Below the pieces are notes generated by a model. That model saw nothing but the letters and a program-made list of their open reading frames with translations, had not been told where the DNA came from and made no database searches. From Mikania micrantha (taxonomy: Eukaryota; Streptophyta; Magnoliopsida; Asterales; Asteraceae), in assembly GCA_009363875.1 (NCBI GenBank), contig CM018687.1:23319764-23383763 (forward strand): a DNA stretch of 64,000 nucleotides, in the 5' to 3' direction. The translations under genes were made by a program, and so were the position numbers. This document shows positions 30,452-41,467 of this stretch, in pieces. How positions within the stretch are numbered: position 1 is the first letter of the stretch; every line of letters begins with the position of its first letter.

Positions 30452-33400
30452 ATGGCGAACTTAACTTTCGGAGACAAATGTTTGTGCATATTTGGATCCG
30501 ACTACACGGAACGGTCAAGATTTCCGTCCTATGATCGAGTTTCTCCGGAGATCGAGGATTTATTATGCGATTTCCAACTCCGTCCAGATTTATCGTTCTC
30601 ATATTCAGAGTTTCTGGGAATCTGCTCGTGTTATTTCTGTGGATGAGGATTATATTATAGATGCGAATGTGCTTGCACAAGCAATTCGTATCTCTGAAGC
30701 TGATATCAGGAGAGTTCTTCAGTTTGGAGGAGAACCGAATGGTGTAACTCTCATTCTTGAGAGGTGCATCAAAGGTTGCTTTCTACGGATTCGGTACTTT
30801 GGAGCCTACAATTCTATATCTGTGAAGAAAGGAAAACTACCGTTGCAGTACAAGTTCTTGGCTCATGTTCTTCTTCACTGCCTGAGCATGAGGAAAGGTA
30901 CTTTCGACGAGTTGAGGGATTTTATGAGGTCGGCTATGGTTGCTCTTATATTGAACAAACCGTTCAATTTTTCTGGACTGATTTTCCTTTACATGTGTGA
31001 CAACATCACGAAGGCTAAGGATAGGTTCTACATGTATCCTAGGTTCGTGCAGATGTTGATAGATGAGAGGTTGCCAGAAGGGCAGTTACCCAGGGAAGCT
31101 GGAGATTTATTGAAGTTTAAACACATGACTGATTCCAGCTTGGGTCAGGTCAGAGTGTATCAAAGGACTGGGGATGCTGTACTTGAGAAAGAGCTGATTG
31201 GTCATTGTGCCAGGGCAAACTATGTTGCTCCTGATGAGGATGCCTGGAGACATGCTGACTCAGGATCCGACACTGAAGAGTTTGCTGCTGATGAAGATCA
31301 AGCACCACCTCCACCTCCTCCAAGACAACAAGTCAGGAAGACTACTGGACAATCATCCCGATCCACTCCTAAAGTTAAATCTTCTCAAGGGCAGAGTTCA
31401 CAGGAGCCATTAGAAGTTGATATGTCTGAACAGCAGACAGAGGCTGCTATTGCTGGTGATGATGAAGAAGAATCTTCTGACACTGAGTCAGAATATGAAT
31501 TGGTTCAGGAAGGGAACCAGATTGTTAGGAGACTGAAAAAAAGTTTGCTCAACAGGCTGAAGAAGAAAGGGATGAAAGAGCTGATCCTAGTTTTATTCCT
31601 GAAGAGCCTGAGTCTTCTAAACCGAATAAGATGAAGAGAATGGCCAAAGGAAGGCCTTATGAGAGGAAGAAGGCCAAAACTACTAAGACCGTTGTGTCTT
31701 CACCTGTTATGCCTATCTCAGTTCATGTTTCTGTTTCACCAGTTGTTACTTCTTCTGCTCCAGTTTCTACTATTCATACTTCTACTTTACAAAGTCTAGA
31801 GTTTGTAAATGTAGCATCTTTTGTTCCATCTTTTGTTGAAGCCACTACAGTTTCCACTTCTCTACCAGAGACTTCTACTCATCATGATTCTATTCCCAGA
31901 GAGGATTTATTTTCAGGACTTGATGATTTAGGAGACATTAACTTTACAGTTAATTATGATGATACTGATCTTAAGAGAAGATTATCTTTGTTATCAAAAG
32001 AGTTTGAAGATTTTAAGAAGAACAAAGAAAAGGAAGTTGCTGAGCTAGATGAGTTGAAAGCTCAAATGTCCTTGATGATCAAGTGGAGAGAGGAAGAACT
32101 TCTTGAGAAAAAGAAGATGAAAGAAAAAATTTTTGAGTTGGATTTCTTTATCAAGTTACAATCAGAAGATATAGTTGAACTTAAGAATGAAAATACTGAC
32201 TTAAGGTTCAAGATCAAAGATTTGGAGTCAAAGACTACAAAGTCAGAAGCTTCGAGTTCTAGAGTTGAGAATGTGGTGGTGGATGTGGATGTTGATATGG
32301 AGGAGAAGGCAGAGGAGAAGGTAGAGGAGGAGAAAGTAGAGGAGGAAGAAGAAGAAGAAGCAGTTGACTATGGGGATACTGATATTGATGAACATCCTGA
32401 TGCTTTTGACTTTGGTGGTGATGATGGAGCATGTGGTGGTGCTGGTGGGTTTGCTGGAGGTGATGGTGGTTTGAATGCTATGACTGGAGCTATCATTTTT
32501 TATACTCCTTCAAAGGTTACTACAGATGCTGTTCCACTTTCTTCTGTATCTTCAGATAGGGCAAATGATTGTACTTATGTTGAATTTGAAGATTTGGATT
32601 CAATAGAATATCCTGAAAGGATTCTTGATTATTCTTTGCCTACATTTCTTGATTTGTTTAAAATGAATTCTGACATAGACTTGTAGAGAAATATTTTTGA
32701 AGTTCAAGTTTATCAAGAGATAGAAGAAGGAGAAATTGTGGGTGACTACTCAGTTCAAGACTATCAAGATTTATTTGATGATGATGATGAATTGATGTTT
32801 GATTTTGAAGAAGATGAAGATACTGATTTATTTGATTATGATAAGGATCTCATTGATGAAGAGTTGTTGAATTTAAACATGATGAAGAAAATGTTTGAAG
32901 CTGGAAGTATGTCAAGAACAACTTTAGATCCAGTTAAAGCTAAGAAAAATTTGGATTATTGGAAAGCATTTCAAGATGAAACAAAGTACATCATTGATCA
33001 CTTACATTCTTTCAAGATTATGACAGAAGTGTTTGAAGATAAAGATCCAGAAAACCTAACTAAACAATCCAAGAAGTTCAAGATTGGATCTAAATCCAAG
33101 ATGATCGGAAGGATTATTAGTTATGGTTATTTTCATAACATTTCAGGGAGTTTGATGGATAAGGGATGTTATGTGGTGAAAAGAATAGATGGATGCCAAT
33201 ACTTTGGCAAGGCTACTGATCTGATGAGTCTACCAGCATTTGAGTGCAAAGATCTTTCAAGATTAAGGATGATAAAGCCTATACAGACTCGACACAATGA
33301 AATTTTTGAGAATCTGTTGAAGAAAGAAGCTCGAATGGGATGGAGTTTGTTGACACCACAGTTCAGAGAAAGATTCAAAGATTATGTAAAGCCTAAAGTA

Positions 33401-33547
33401 TTCAAGAGACCAAGTCTCCAAAAGATTGAACAAGACTGGAATCCATTCTTCAAATTTTGGTTTTATGATGAGAGAACTTCTGAAGGTGTGATTGTATTGA
33501 AGCAAGATGATGATTGGAGGGTGATCCGAATGCTTGATCCAATTTGA
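30452..33547 (+). pseudogene. Third ORF of Copia 1 (env-position ORF, function unknown), frameshifted
   Basis: About 1030 codons downstream of pol, where Sireviruses carry an envelope-like ORF. It starts at ATG 30452 (MANLTFGDK), shifts frame near 30480-30500, and is open as 30492-31634. It shifts back at the A-run near 31534-31541, then has one TAG at 32684-32686 before the last open piece to 33547. The N-terminal globular domain contains IQSFWESARVISV, IRRVLQFGG and FNFSGLIFLYMCDN...FYMYPRF. Next come a Pro run, a Ser/Thr/Val-rich part, a coiled coil (about 31975-32250), acidic and Gly-rich tracts, and a C-terminal domain with YGYFHNISG and GCYVVKRIDG. I see no signal peptide or membrane segment. 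The Copia C homologue shares its N-terminal domain. Confidence 0.8.
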
Positions 33548-33616
33548 ATTGACAGAGTTGAAGATAAAGCTGAAGATAAAGTTGAAGGCAAAGTTTGAAG
33601 ATTTTGATTGCAAACA

Positions 33617-33629
33617 TTTAGGGGGAGTT
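33617..33629 (+). other. Copia 1 polypurine tract
   Basis: TTTAGGGGGAGTT directly precedes the 3' LTR. Confidence 0.9.
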
Positions 33630-34134
33630 TGTTAGTACATGTTTGTAATTGTTTGCTATTCAAAAGTTGTATTTATTTTGAGTTTAGACATAAGTTCGGC
33701 TATGTTTTGTCTAAGGTTCGTCTGGTCCACGAACCTTGGCATGTTGGCGAACCTATTGGGTTGATAGATTCGGCGAACCTATAACCTGGCAAAGGTTCGG
33801 CGAACCTTTTGGTTGTTTTCATAGGTTCGTCTAGCGAACCTAAGGGTTCGGCTAGCAGAATAGGTTCGCTGGTCCAGTTTTTATAAATAGTAGGTTTGTT
33901 TGTAGATCTGGTAGAACTCTTGACATATTACTAGAAAATCTTCTGTATTTTCTCTGTGTGAGAATTGTATTTCTGATTGAGATATTGTAATCATTTGTTG
34001 ATAATACAAGAGTTGATTATTGAATTGCTTGTGTTCTTTGTATTTCTACATATTGACTATGGATTCCGCACGTAGTTGATAGTTCGTAGGACTTTGTATT
34101 CGATCCTGATCGGTTTAAATTCACCAAACCAGCA
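33630..34134 (+). repeat. Copia 1 3' LTR (505 bp)
   Basis: Starts TGTTAGTACATG and ends AAACCAGCA. It is about 64 bp shorter than the 5' LTR because it has a single GGTTCGTCTAGCGAACC hairpin. TATAAATA is at 33882. Confidence 0.95.
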
Positions 34135-34139
34135 GGTTG
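34135..34139. repeat. Target-site duplication of Copia 1, right copy (GGTTG)
   Basis: Matches 20619-20623 exactly. It marks the split in the Copia E gag. Confidence 0.95.
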
Positions 34140-35222
34140 TTTGCACTGTCTTGCAAAGTGTCCCTTCTCTCCACAGCTGTAGCAAGTGACAGATGCCATA
34201 TCAAAACCAAATTTTGAATCCTTATTCAGGTTGATGTCTTTTCTAGTCCTTCTCACAAAATCCTTAGCTTGTATGAAAGCACTAGCTAGAGCCCAGATGA
34301 TGTCATTCTCTCCATATCATCTGGATATATCTGGGAATAATCATCATTTGTCAAGTAAGGATTGACAATCCGTCCTGCTAATAATCCATCATAGGAGCTA
34401 ACAAGAGTAGACAAAAGACCCATATGCTCCTTTGCAACCTCTACAGTCACTTTATCAAAGTTGTGTGTCTTCAGACTGGTGACTGGATGACTACTGTCTT
34501 TCTGAGAGCTGGATGATGAAGATGATTGACTGAAATGAATCTGATTTGAAACAGGAGTTTCAGTGGTCTGAGATAAAAGCAGTCTTCAGTGGAGCATGAG
34601 AAGAAGCTCTCTCTATATAGGAGTAGAATAATACAGTGAAGGGTCCTGAACTTGAGCAACTCTCTTTGCCTTCCACTTGTTCTCAATTTCATGCTCTTTT
34701 AACTTCTGGATGAAATCATTGATGTCCATACTTGCCATCATCTCATTCTGCTTTAAAACCATAAGAAATGACTCCCATTTTGGAGGTAGAGCATCTAGCA
34801 AACACTGAATCTTCTCTTGAGTTGTAGTCATGACCTGATGATTAAACATCTTACTTAGAAGATGTAGAATCTTGCAATTAGATTATCCAGTGACTCATTC
34901 CCCATATACATGAAACTGTTAAACTCCTTCCTTAAAGCTTTAGACTTGATGTTCTTCAACGCATCATATTCCTCGTATCTCTGCTGCAAAGCATCCCACA
35001 GAAACTTAGAAGATGTAAACTGTCTGAACTGATGAAAGATATCAGTTGCAATAGACTGAGACAGAATAGCATAAGCTTTCTTCTCATAGTCATATAGTTT
35101 CCTTTGTGGTTCAGTCATCCGTGTGACTAACATTGGAGTTCCATCTTCATTCAGAGGTCTCAAATAACCACCCTCTATCATCATCCACAAGTTGGTATCA
35201 ACTCCATTGATGTGAATCTCAA
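34140..35222 (-). pseudogene. Copia E gag, N-terminal half
   Basis: Minus-strand Gag continuing the 18901-20618 piece across Copia 1. Reading down from 35222: FEIHINGVDTNLW and the UBN2-type domain (RKLYDYEKKAYAILSQSI, ALRKEFNSFMYMGNESLDN) are open to 34855. A frameshift gives LLDALPPKWESFLMVLKQNE (34849-34613), then a poorly preserved region (34610-34260). The CCHC knuckle CYSCGEKGHFARQC (about 34190-34150) ends where Copia 1 inserted. The true start is missing: homology stops at about 35222 at a junction with unrelated LTR-like sequence. Confidence 0.85.
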
Positions 35223-35995
35223 ATCTATATTAGACTTTGATTCATTGATTGACTTGTGTTAACTTGAACTTGATTAGCCTTTTGAATAACTTGTTCTCAT
35301 GTTTAAGAGTGTTGTGAATTGGAATATCATGATTGAGTCACTTGTTCGATAATTGATAAATGAAACGAATGTGTCATGTTCTTTTGTGCACAAACTTGTT
35401 TTTCATAGAATAACATATGTTTGATGGATTTGATAACCCTTGTTAATCATGAAGTTTGAAAAGATGTTTGAATTGTTTTTATGTCTTTAGGATTATGATT
35501 TGATCTCATAATCATGTTGAGTTAAACCTAACCCGAATAAGCTCAATTCACAATTACCTTAAATTTTGGGCCAACAATGGGCCTTGAGCCCCTATAATCA
35601 TTGTGGCCTTAAGCAATGTCATAGGTCTCTTAGGTTAGACATGGGCCGATTTTGCCATAATGGGCCAAAGGTTTCGTGGTGTTGGGCCAAGTAAATGTGT
35701 GGAGTCTAAACACACTTATCTGGGCCTAAACATTTGTTATTGGGCCCTTATACCATATGTATAATGCATATGATCAAATGGGGCCATAATGTGCTACTTG
35801 TAATTCAACAGGCTGATCATCAATGTAAGTCAATGGACCGAATTCTAAGTTTCGACTAGATTGGCGTGGGTGTGGGCCACGACAGTCCATGGGCCAAAGG
35901 AAATCACATTGGGCCGCATAATACTAGTGGGCCGAGCGTTCTATTGGGCTGAGTTGAACCAGGTGGGCCGAATTGGGTGTTAGCTTCTCAAATTC

Positions 35996-36460
35996 CAGCG
36001 AACCTATATGAGGGTTCGGCCATTACTTCCCCTAAAGGTTCGGCTCTAATGCATAATGAAGGCTCGTTGCATGGTCCGGCAAGCTTCGGTGTAGGTGCTA
36101 ACAGAAAGGTTCGGCATATTGATCAACGAACCATGCAAGGTTCGGCCAGGGGATGGTTCGCCAGTTGCATGAAGGTTCGCGGGCTACTGAAATGGTTCGG
36201 TTGCAATTAGGTTCGTCGAGGGTTCGGTGTCTATGATCGTCAATAGGGTTCGTGAACAGGGGTTCGGCCAAATGCCATGCAAGGTTCGTCCACCTAAGCT
36301 ATGACGCATGCAGGTTCGCGACTAGTGAGCACCTAGGTTCGCCAACTCTTACCAAGGTTCGTGATGGTTCGTGAGATCACTGGTTCGGCAAAGTCTCGCC
36401 AAACCACAAGAAGGTTCGGCCATGGCTTCATAGGGTTCGGCTGTGAAACCTCCTAGGTGA
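35996..36460 (+). repeat. GGTTCG word swarm outside Copia 1
   Basis: About twenty GGTTCG words in plus orientation within the LTR-like segment. Spacing is irregular, as in Copia 1, but the bases between words are unrelated. Confidence 0.8.
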
Positions 36461-36848
36461 ACCTGTACCTGTGTCATCACCATCATCGAATACAAGCTGT
36501 TCCGGGTCGGTGTACACCACACGAGTAACCCAGAACCACAATCGAGTGCATATGGTTTGAAATGAAAAGGAGAGAACCGGCTAGATCTCGGATTCGAACA
36601 ACACACACAGAAAACCCTATTTTCGTGATTCTTCTTTCGATCATACCTCGTTTTTGGCCGGTCAAATCTCCAGATCAGTTGTACTTTCGTGTAGAAGAGA
36701 TCACGAGCTTCGCGTGGGTTCAAGAATCACTGAAATCCGTTGAGAAACGAGCGAGTTACGAGCGTTTGAAGTTTGGTTTGGACAACGAAAATCTAGAGAG
36801 AGAAAGGGTTTGGGCTGGAATAAATGAGAGGAAACACCTCATTTGGTG

Positions 36849-36856
36849 TTTATATA
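36849..36856 (-). promoter_or_regulatory. Putative TATA box of the 35223-37527 LTR-like segment
   Basis: The minus strand reads TATATAAA followed by CACCAAATGAGG, consistent with a promoter reading leftward. Confidence 0.5.
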
Positions 36857-37236
36857 CTCTCGTGGTATTCGGGTTCGTTTCGTTTGCTCGGTTCGCGTTT
36901 TCGTCACGTTTCCGGAACTTTTACGCGATTTAAATAAAATAATTGTTATTCTCATCATTTTGATGAGTTTCAAAATTGTAAAAATGTAAAATAATATATT
37001 TTACTTATTTTTATGTTTCGTTCGTTGTCAGATCGTTAAACAAATACAATTACGTGTATACCCGCAATCGCGTACGTTTTTCGATCGTATTATTTATTTA
37101 TTGTCGTTTACTCATAATTATAAGTTCAGCATTCGTATCATTATGGATCGTCACCCATAATTATACTCAGTCTTGCTTACGCGTTACGATTTTGTTTTAT
37201 TAATTCATTTGTCATACTATTCGTCTAAACACTACG

Positions 37237-37360
37237 CACTAACACTATCCCATTACACCGAACACAGTATATGTATAGGGCATATCCCAGAGTCCAGATA
37301 CCTGCCTTATCTGACGCCGTCCCATCACTGTTTCGATATAACACGATACTGTTCTTGCCT
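37237..37360. other. Structured motif, copy 6
   Basis: CACTAACA start, with the outer pair changed to AACA (37241-37244) and TGTT (37350-37353). Inner arms near 37256-37268 and 37328-37341 pair with a bulge. The core keeps TATAGGGCATAT and GTCCCATCAC, but the central hairpin is replaced by CAGATA/TATCTG. Confidence 0.65.
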
Positions 37361-37527
37361 AGCGAAATCGACTGTAAATAAATAATACATACTTGTTCCT
37401 ATTTATTAAGATCCTATCACACACAAACACATTAATGAACATATGAATCACATTGACTGATTGGACATAAATACACATTGTTCTAACACTGTTTACGACT
37501 ACCATGACTAAATGTACAGATGTTACA

Positions 37528-38690
37528 GTGAAGACTTCCTTCTTGTATTGAAAGGTCAAAGAAGAGATTTATGTGTGCCAGCTCACAGGGTTCGAGGATT
37601 CGCAGCATCCCGACCATGTCTACAAGTTAGACAAAGCCCTCTATGGTCTTCATCAAGCACCTCGAGCGTGTTATGCTACTCTTACAGATCATCCGCTTGC
37701 TCATGTATCTACCCGTGGAGCCATTGACCAAACACTGTTCGTTCGCAAGGATAAGGATGATTTTATTATCATCCAAATCTATGTGGATGATATTATTTTT
37801 GGTTCCACAAGCTCGGTGCTATGCAGAGAATTCGAAACTGTGATGAAGAAGAAGTTTGAGATGAGTGTGATGGGAGAGATGACCTTCTTCTTCGGTCTTT
37901 ATGTAAAGCAAGATCCAAAGGGCATGTTGATTCATCAAGGCAAATATGTTACTGATATTCTGAAAAAGTTCAAGATGTTGGAATCCAAGCCTACATCCAC
38001 TCCTATGACTGCTCATTCGGTCTTAACTTTAGATTCTGATGGTGAAGATGTTGATCAACACCTCTATCGCTCGATGATTGGCTCATTGATGTACCTGACC
38101 GCTAGCCTACCAGACATCATGTTCTCCATATGCCAGTGTGCCAGATATCAAGCAAATCCGAAGGCTTCTCACCTAATCGTTGTCCAGAGGATCTTTCGTT
38201 ACCTTGTCGGGAAACCTCGTCTCGACTTGTGGTACCCTAATAACTCTGAGTTTAGTTTACGTGCTTACTCTGATAGTGATTTTGGTGGTTGTAACTTAGA
38301 CAGGAAATCAACCACGGGAGGATGCCAATACTAAGAAGATCACCTTGTCTCTTGGCAATGCAAGAAACAGACAACCGTGTCTACATCCACTGTAGAAGCG
38401 GAGTATGTTGCTGCTTCCAGTTGCTGTTCTCAGGTTATATGGATGCAACAGTAGCTCCTCGATTATGGTTTGAAATTTCTTGACTCTCCTATTTTTTTGA
38501 CAATGAAACTGCCCTTCAGATCGTCAAGAATCCGATACAACACTCCAAATCTAAACACATTGACATCCAGATTCACTTTATCCGCGACTGTTTCGCACAG
38601 AAACTGATTTATCTTGAAAAGGTTTACAAAGATGATAATTTGGCAGATCTTTTCACAAAACTGTTCAACACAGCTTGATTTCACCATTTC
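37528..38690 (+). pseudogene. Copia C pol: reverse transcriptase and RNase H fragment
   Basis: Begins abruptly inside RT at VKTSFLY, right at the end of the LTR-like segment, with a stop two codons later. The frame is then open from 37573 to 38332: YKLDKALYGLHQAPRACY, YVDDIIFGSTSS (catalytic Asp pair kept), SMIGSLMYLTAS and YSDSDFGG. A TAA at 38332-38334 and later shifts break RNase H (LVSWQCKKQT, VEAEYVAASSCC, then SKHIDIQ in another frame). It resembles the Copia 1 pol but is clearly a different family. Protease, integrase and the RT fingers are missing. Confidence 0.9.
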
Positions 38691-40342
38691 ATTGCATCTC
38701 TCAAACTAATAAGTTTCGATTAAAACAGTTTTGTAAATACTATAAAATTTGCGTTTTGTTTTACATTAATTTTACATCAAAAATTTACGGGGAAAAAATT
38801 TACAAAAACAACAAAAAGATTTTCGGTCTTTAAGTCAAAATATACTAAAAGAACAAAAAAAATTTTTGGTTTTTGAGTCAGTCTTAGATGATCTACAAGT
38901 TTATGGGGAGTGAATTTTAAGACAACAACAAAAAGATTTTACATTTTCAAAGTTTAAGAAAATACAAAAAGATTTTTATTTGGATGGTCAAGTAAAGTTG
39001 ATCAATTTGAGAAGTGAAATGATTTCTGAAACTCAGAAATTTACTACCTAAAAGTAATTTCTAAAGAATAACAACTTTGGATAACTACAATTCACTAAGA
39101 AGTTAAAACAAGTTTTTCCAAAATGAAAGAAATGGACATGATCATTCAAAAATATTAAATATAAATAAGTGAGAGGTAAGAAAAATCAGATAACCAAAAA
39201 GATGTAACAACTATTTGACTTTTTGCATAAATCTTTAAGTCAAAACGAGATTGTATTTCGATAAACTTGAAACTATTTAGAAAAACTCGGGTATTTTCCA
39301 TGTTTTGTGCAAATAAAGAGCGGGAAATACTTACTTAAGCATCCTCTATTTTATGTAAGCAAAGACCTGGATGTGTGACGTTAAGGCCAATGTGCCTACA
39401 GATCAGTAAAGTAAAAGATGACAATGAGCACAAAAATGATAGAACCACTTCTTGTTCTTGATTCTAATCTAATCGATCTGTTCTTTTCTTTTCTCATCTT
39501 AAACTTTGTTAAAATGATTTTAAGTTCGTTGAAATACAATCAAAGTTTGAAATAAAATATTTGACAAAATTGATAGGTTGTATGCGTATCTGGTTTTACT
39601 GTTTAACTGTTCATAAACTTCCCAAAAGAATTTTCATAAAATCCGTTAGAAAACTTTTGATCATAAGTCTTATTTTCGAATTACGGATTAATGAGTAAAA
39701 ATTATTGGTGGGGTATAATTATTTTAAGGTTGGGTTTCATAAGAAATTATTTTAAGGTGGTCAAATTTTTGATACAGATTTGATACCACGAAATTGACTC
39801 GACTCAACTTTGAACTCGTCCAAAGTTTCTGAATTTATTTTATTATATTATATTTTATTTTATTTTATTTTATATTCATTTTATTCAGAAAAAGTTGGAA
39901 AAATTTTGAAAAATAATAATTAACTCGAAATATGACATACTCGAAATTATACTCGATTTCAAGTACACGAAAATCATCAATAAATAGTCCGAGTATGGAC
40001 AAGTTCGAGTACCATTTGCTCCGTATACGATTTTCTTTGTCCATAGGCGATCTTGTTTTTCGTGCTCAGTTTTCAAAATCAACTCTGACCATATTGTAGA
40101 TCATACATAGGCGACCCTAGGTATAGATTTTTAACAAGTTTTGTCTGTTGAATAAAAAGTTATGGGCCAAAAACGTTTTTCGAGTACTATGTTCGGTTAA
40201 CAGAGAGAATCTTGGAAAATTCACCTTGAAAACCTCAAAATTAGAAGGGGATCTTCTTATATGTTGGTCGCCTCTTAATTCCGAGCATTTCGAGTATAAT
40301 TGGGTGTTCTAAGGAGCAAAATTGAAGGAGTTATGACGTTTT
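38691..40342 (+). other. Copia C post-pol spacer, first part
   Basis: No gene seen. It holds an internal polypurine-like tract TTACGGGGAAAAAA (38785-38798), AT-rich sequence, and from about 39920 a swarm of TTCGAGTA/ACTCGAA words. That swarm resumes at 46609 beyond Copia D. Confidence 0.65.
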
Positions 40343-40495
40343 TGTAGATTTGAAGAATCGATCACGAAATTCTACGATTCGATCATAAACGTGCGGAATC
40401 CGTTTACAACTAGATTTGGATCAACAATGACATGGTAATCTATCATGAATCTGAATTTTTGATTAACATTCAAGTGATTACAACGAATCAAACGT
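40343..40495 (-). repeat. Copia D partial LTR (outer left)
   Basis: Begins TGTAGATTTGAAG like the complete LTRs. It matches them to about CAAACGT and then switches to leader sequence at 40496. Confidence 0.85.
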
Positions 40496-40884
40496 ATGAA
40501 GGTTTTGACGAACATATGAAAGTTTTGACGAACCTATTTCTCACGAACCTTTTGAATTCTCACGAACCTATTTGTCACGAACCTATGTAGGTTCGGCTCT
40601 TAGGTTCGTCTCAGGTTCGTCTGATCGCTGAACAGATCTGCAACTCCACTAAAATGGCTCTAGAATCTTCATTTTTTGAAGTTAGAAGGCCTATGAGTAG
40701 TCAAAATCTTCGTTCTTTCGAGGTGCATCTTTCTATCGATCAAAATTTGCAAAAACTTGAAAATGTTTCGTAGATCTTGCTTTTTGTTAACAAAAACGTG
40801 AAGAACTTCAAGAACACCTTCAAGATGATGAATTTTCTGATCAAATTACATGAGATTGATGTCCAAATAGTCCTAGAATCGAGC
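40496..40884 (-). other. Copia D extra leader fragment
   Basis: Near copy of 45650-46060, including CGAACC words (sense GGTTCG) and the stretch before the primer site. No gene seen. Confidence 0.8.
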
Positions 40885-40901
40885 CTAATGCTCTGATACC
40901 A
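40885..40901 (-). other. Extra primer binding site on the left flank of the complete Copia D LTR
   Basis: The minus strand reads TGGTATCAGAGCATTAG, directly outside an LTR that also has internal sequence on its other side. Confidence 0.85.
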
Positions 40902-40902
40902 C

Positions 40903-41467
40903 TGTAGATTTGAAAAATCGATCACGAAATTCTACGATTCGATCATAAACATGCGGAATCCGTTTACAACTAGATTTGGATCAACAATGACATGGTAATC
41001 TATCATGAATCTGAATTTGTCATTAACATTCAAGTGATTACAACGAAACAAACGTGAAATACAACACTTGAATATACGAAAGAAGTTAAGATGAAGAGAA
41101 GTCTTGATTTTGATCTTGAGAGAGAAGTCTTGAACTTGAGAGAGAAAGTTGCTTTGTGTATGTGAAATTATGAGCTCCAATTCTCCAAGTCTACCTATAT
41201 ATAGGTTTCATAGGTTTGCCAAACCTATAGGTTTGCCAATAGGTTTGCGAAACCTATAGGTTTGCCAATAGGTTTGCCAAAAGGTTTGCCAATAGGTTTG
41301 CCGAACCTTAAAACATGTGAGCACCAAACCTTTTAGCTATCAATCATAGCCAAACCTTCTTGGATCTTTAGCCTAACCCTTAATCATATACAACAGACTG
41401 TGATTTCATATACAACAAGCGAGGTTCACACAGTAAATACAACTTTCACACAGAAAATGCATCAACA
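40903..41467 (-). repeat. Copia D complete LTR, left (565 bp)
   Basis: On the minus strand it starts TGTTGATGCATT and ends AAATCTACA. It contains repeated AGGTTTGCC/GGCAAACCT words at 41200-41310 and a TATATATAGG box near 41203. A polypurine tract abuts it on the right. Confidence 0.92.

Larger units (their letters stand above)
20624..34134 (+). mobile_element. Copia element 1 (Sirevirus-like, complete, intact pol, third ORF)
   Basis: LTR 20624-21190, primer site 21192, repeat-rich leader, long gag, intact pol, spacer, third ORF 30452-33547, polypurine tract and LTR 33630-34134, bounded by GGTTG. By eye the LTRs differ by about fifteen substitutions plus one repeat-number change, so it is among the younger insertions here. 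It split Copia E at its gag zinc knuckle. Confidence 0.96.
35223..37527 (-). repeat. LTR-like segment, probably a Gypsy LTR fragment (minus)
   Basis: About 2.3 kb without a gene. Its right end, read on the minus strand, starts TGTAACATCTGTAC, like the G1 LTR start. About 170 bp in lies structured-motif copy 6, the same U3 zone where G1 has two copies. A TATATAAA box lies at 36849-36856. The left part has GGGCC-rich sequence (35560-35960) and a GGTTCG swarm (35996-36460). The left end is not canonical and no target duplication is seen, so it may be truncated or chimeric. Confidence 0.5.

Noticed and set aside
30492..33547. Third ORF of Copia 1 as a host gene
   Set aside because: It lies between pol and the polypurine tract of a target-duplication-bounded element and has a homologue in the same position in Copia C.
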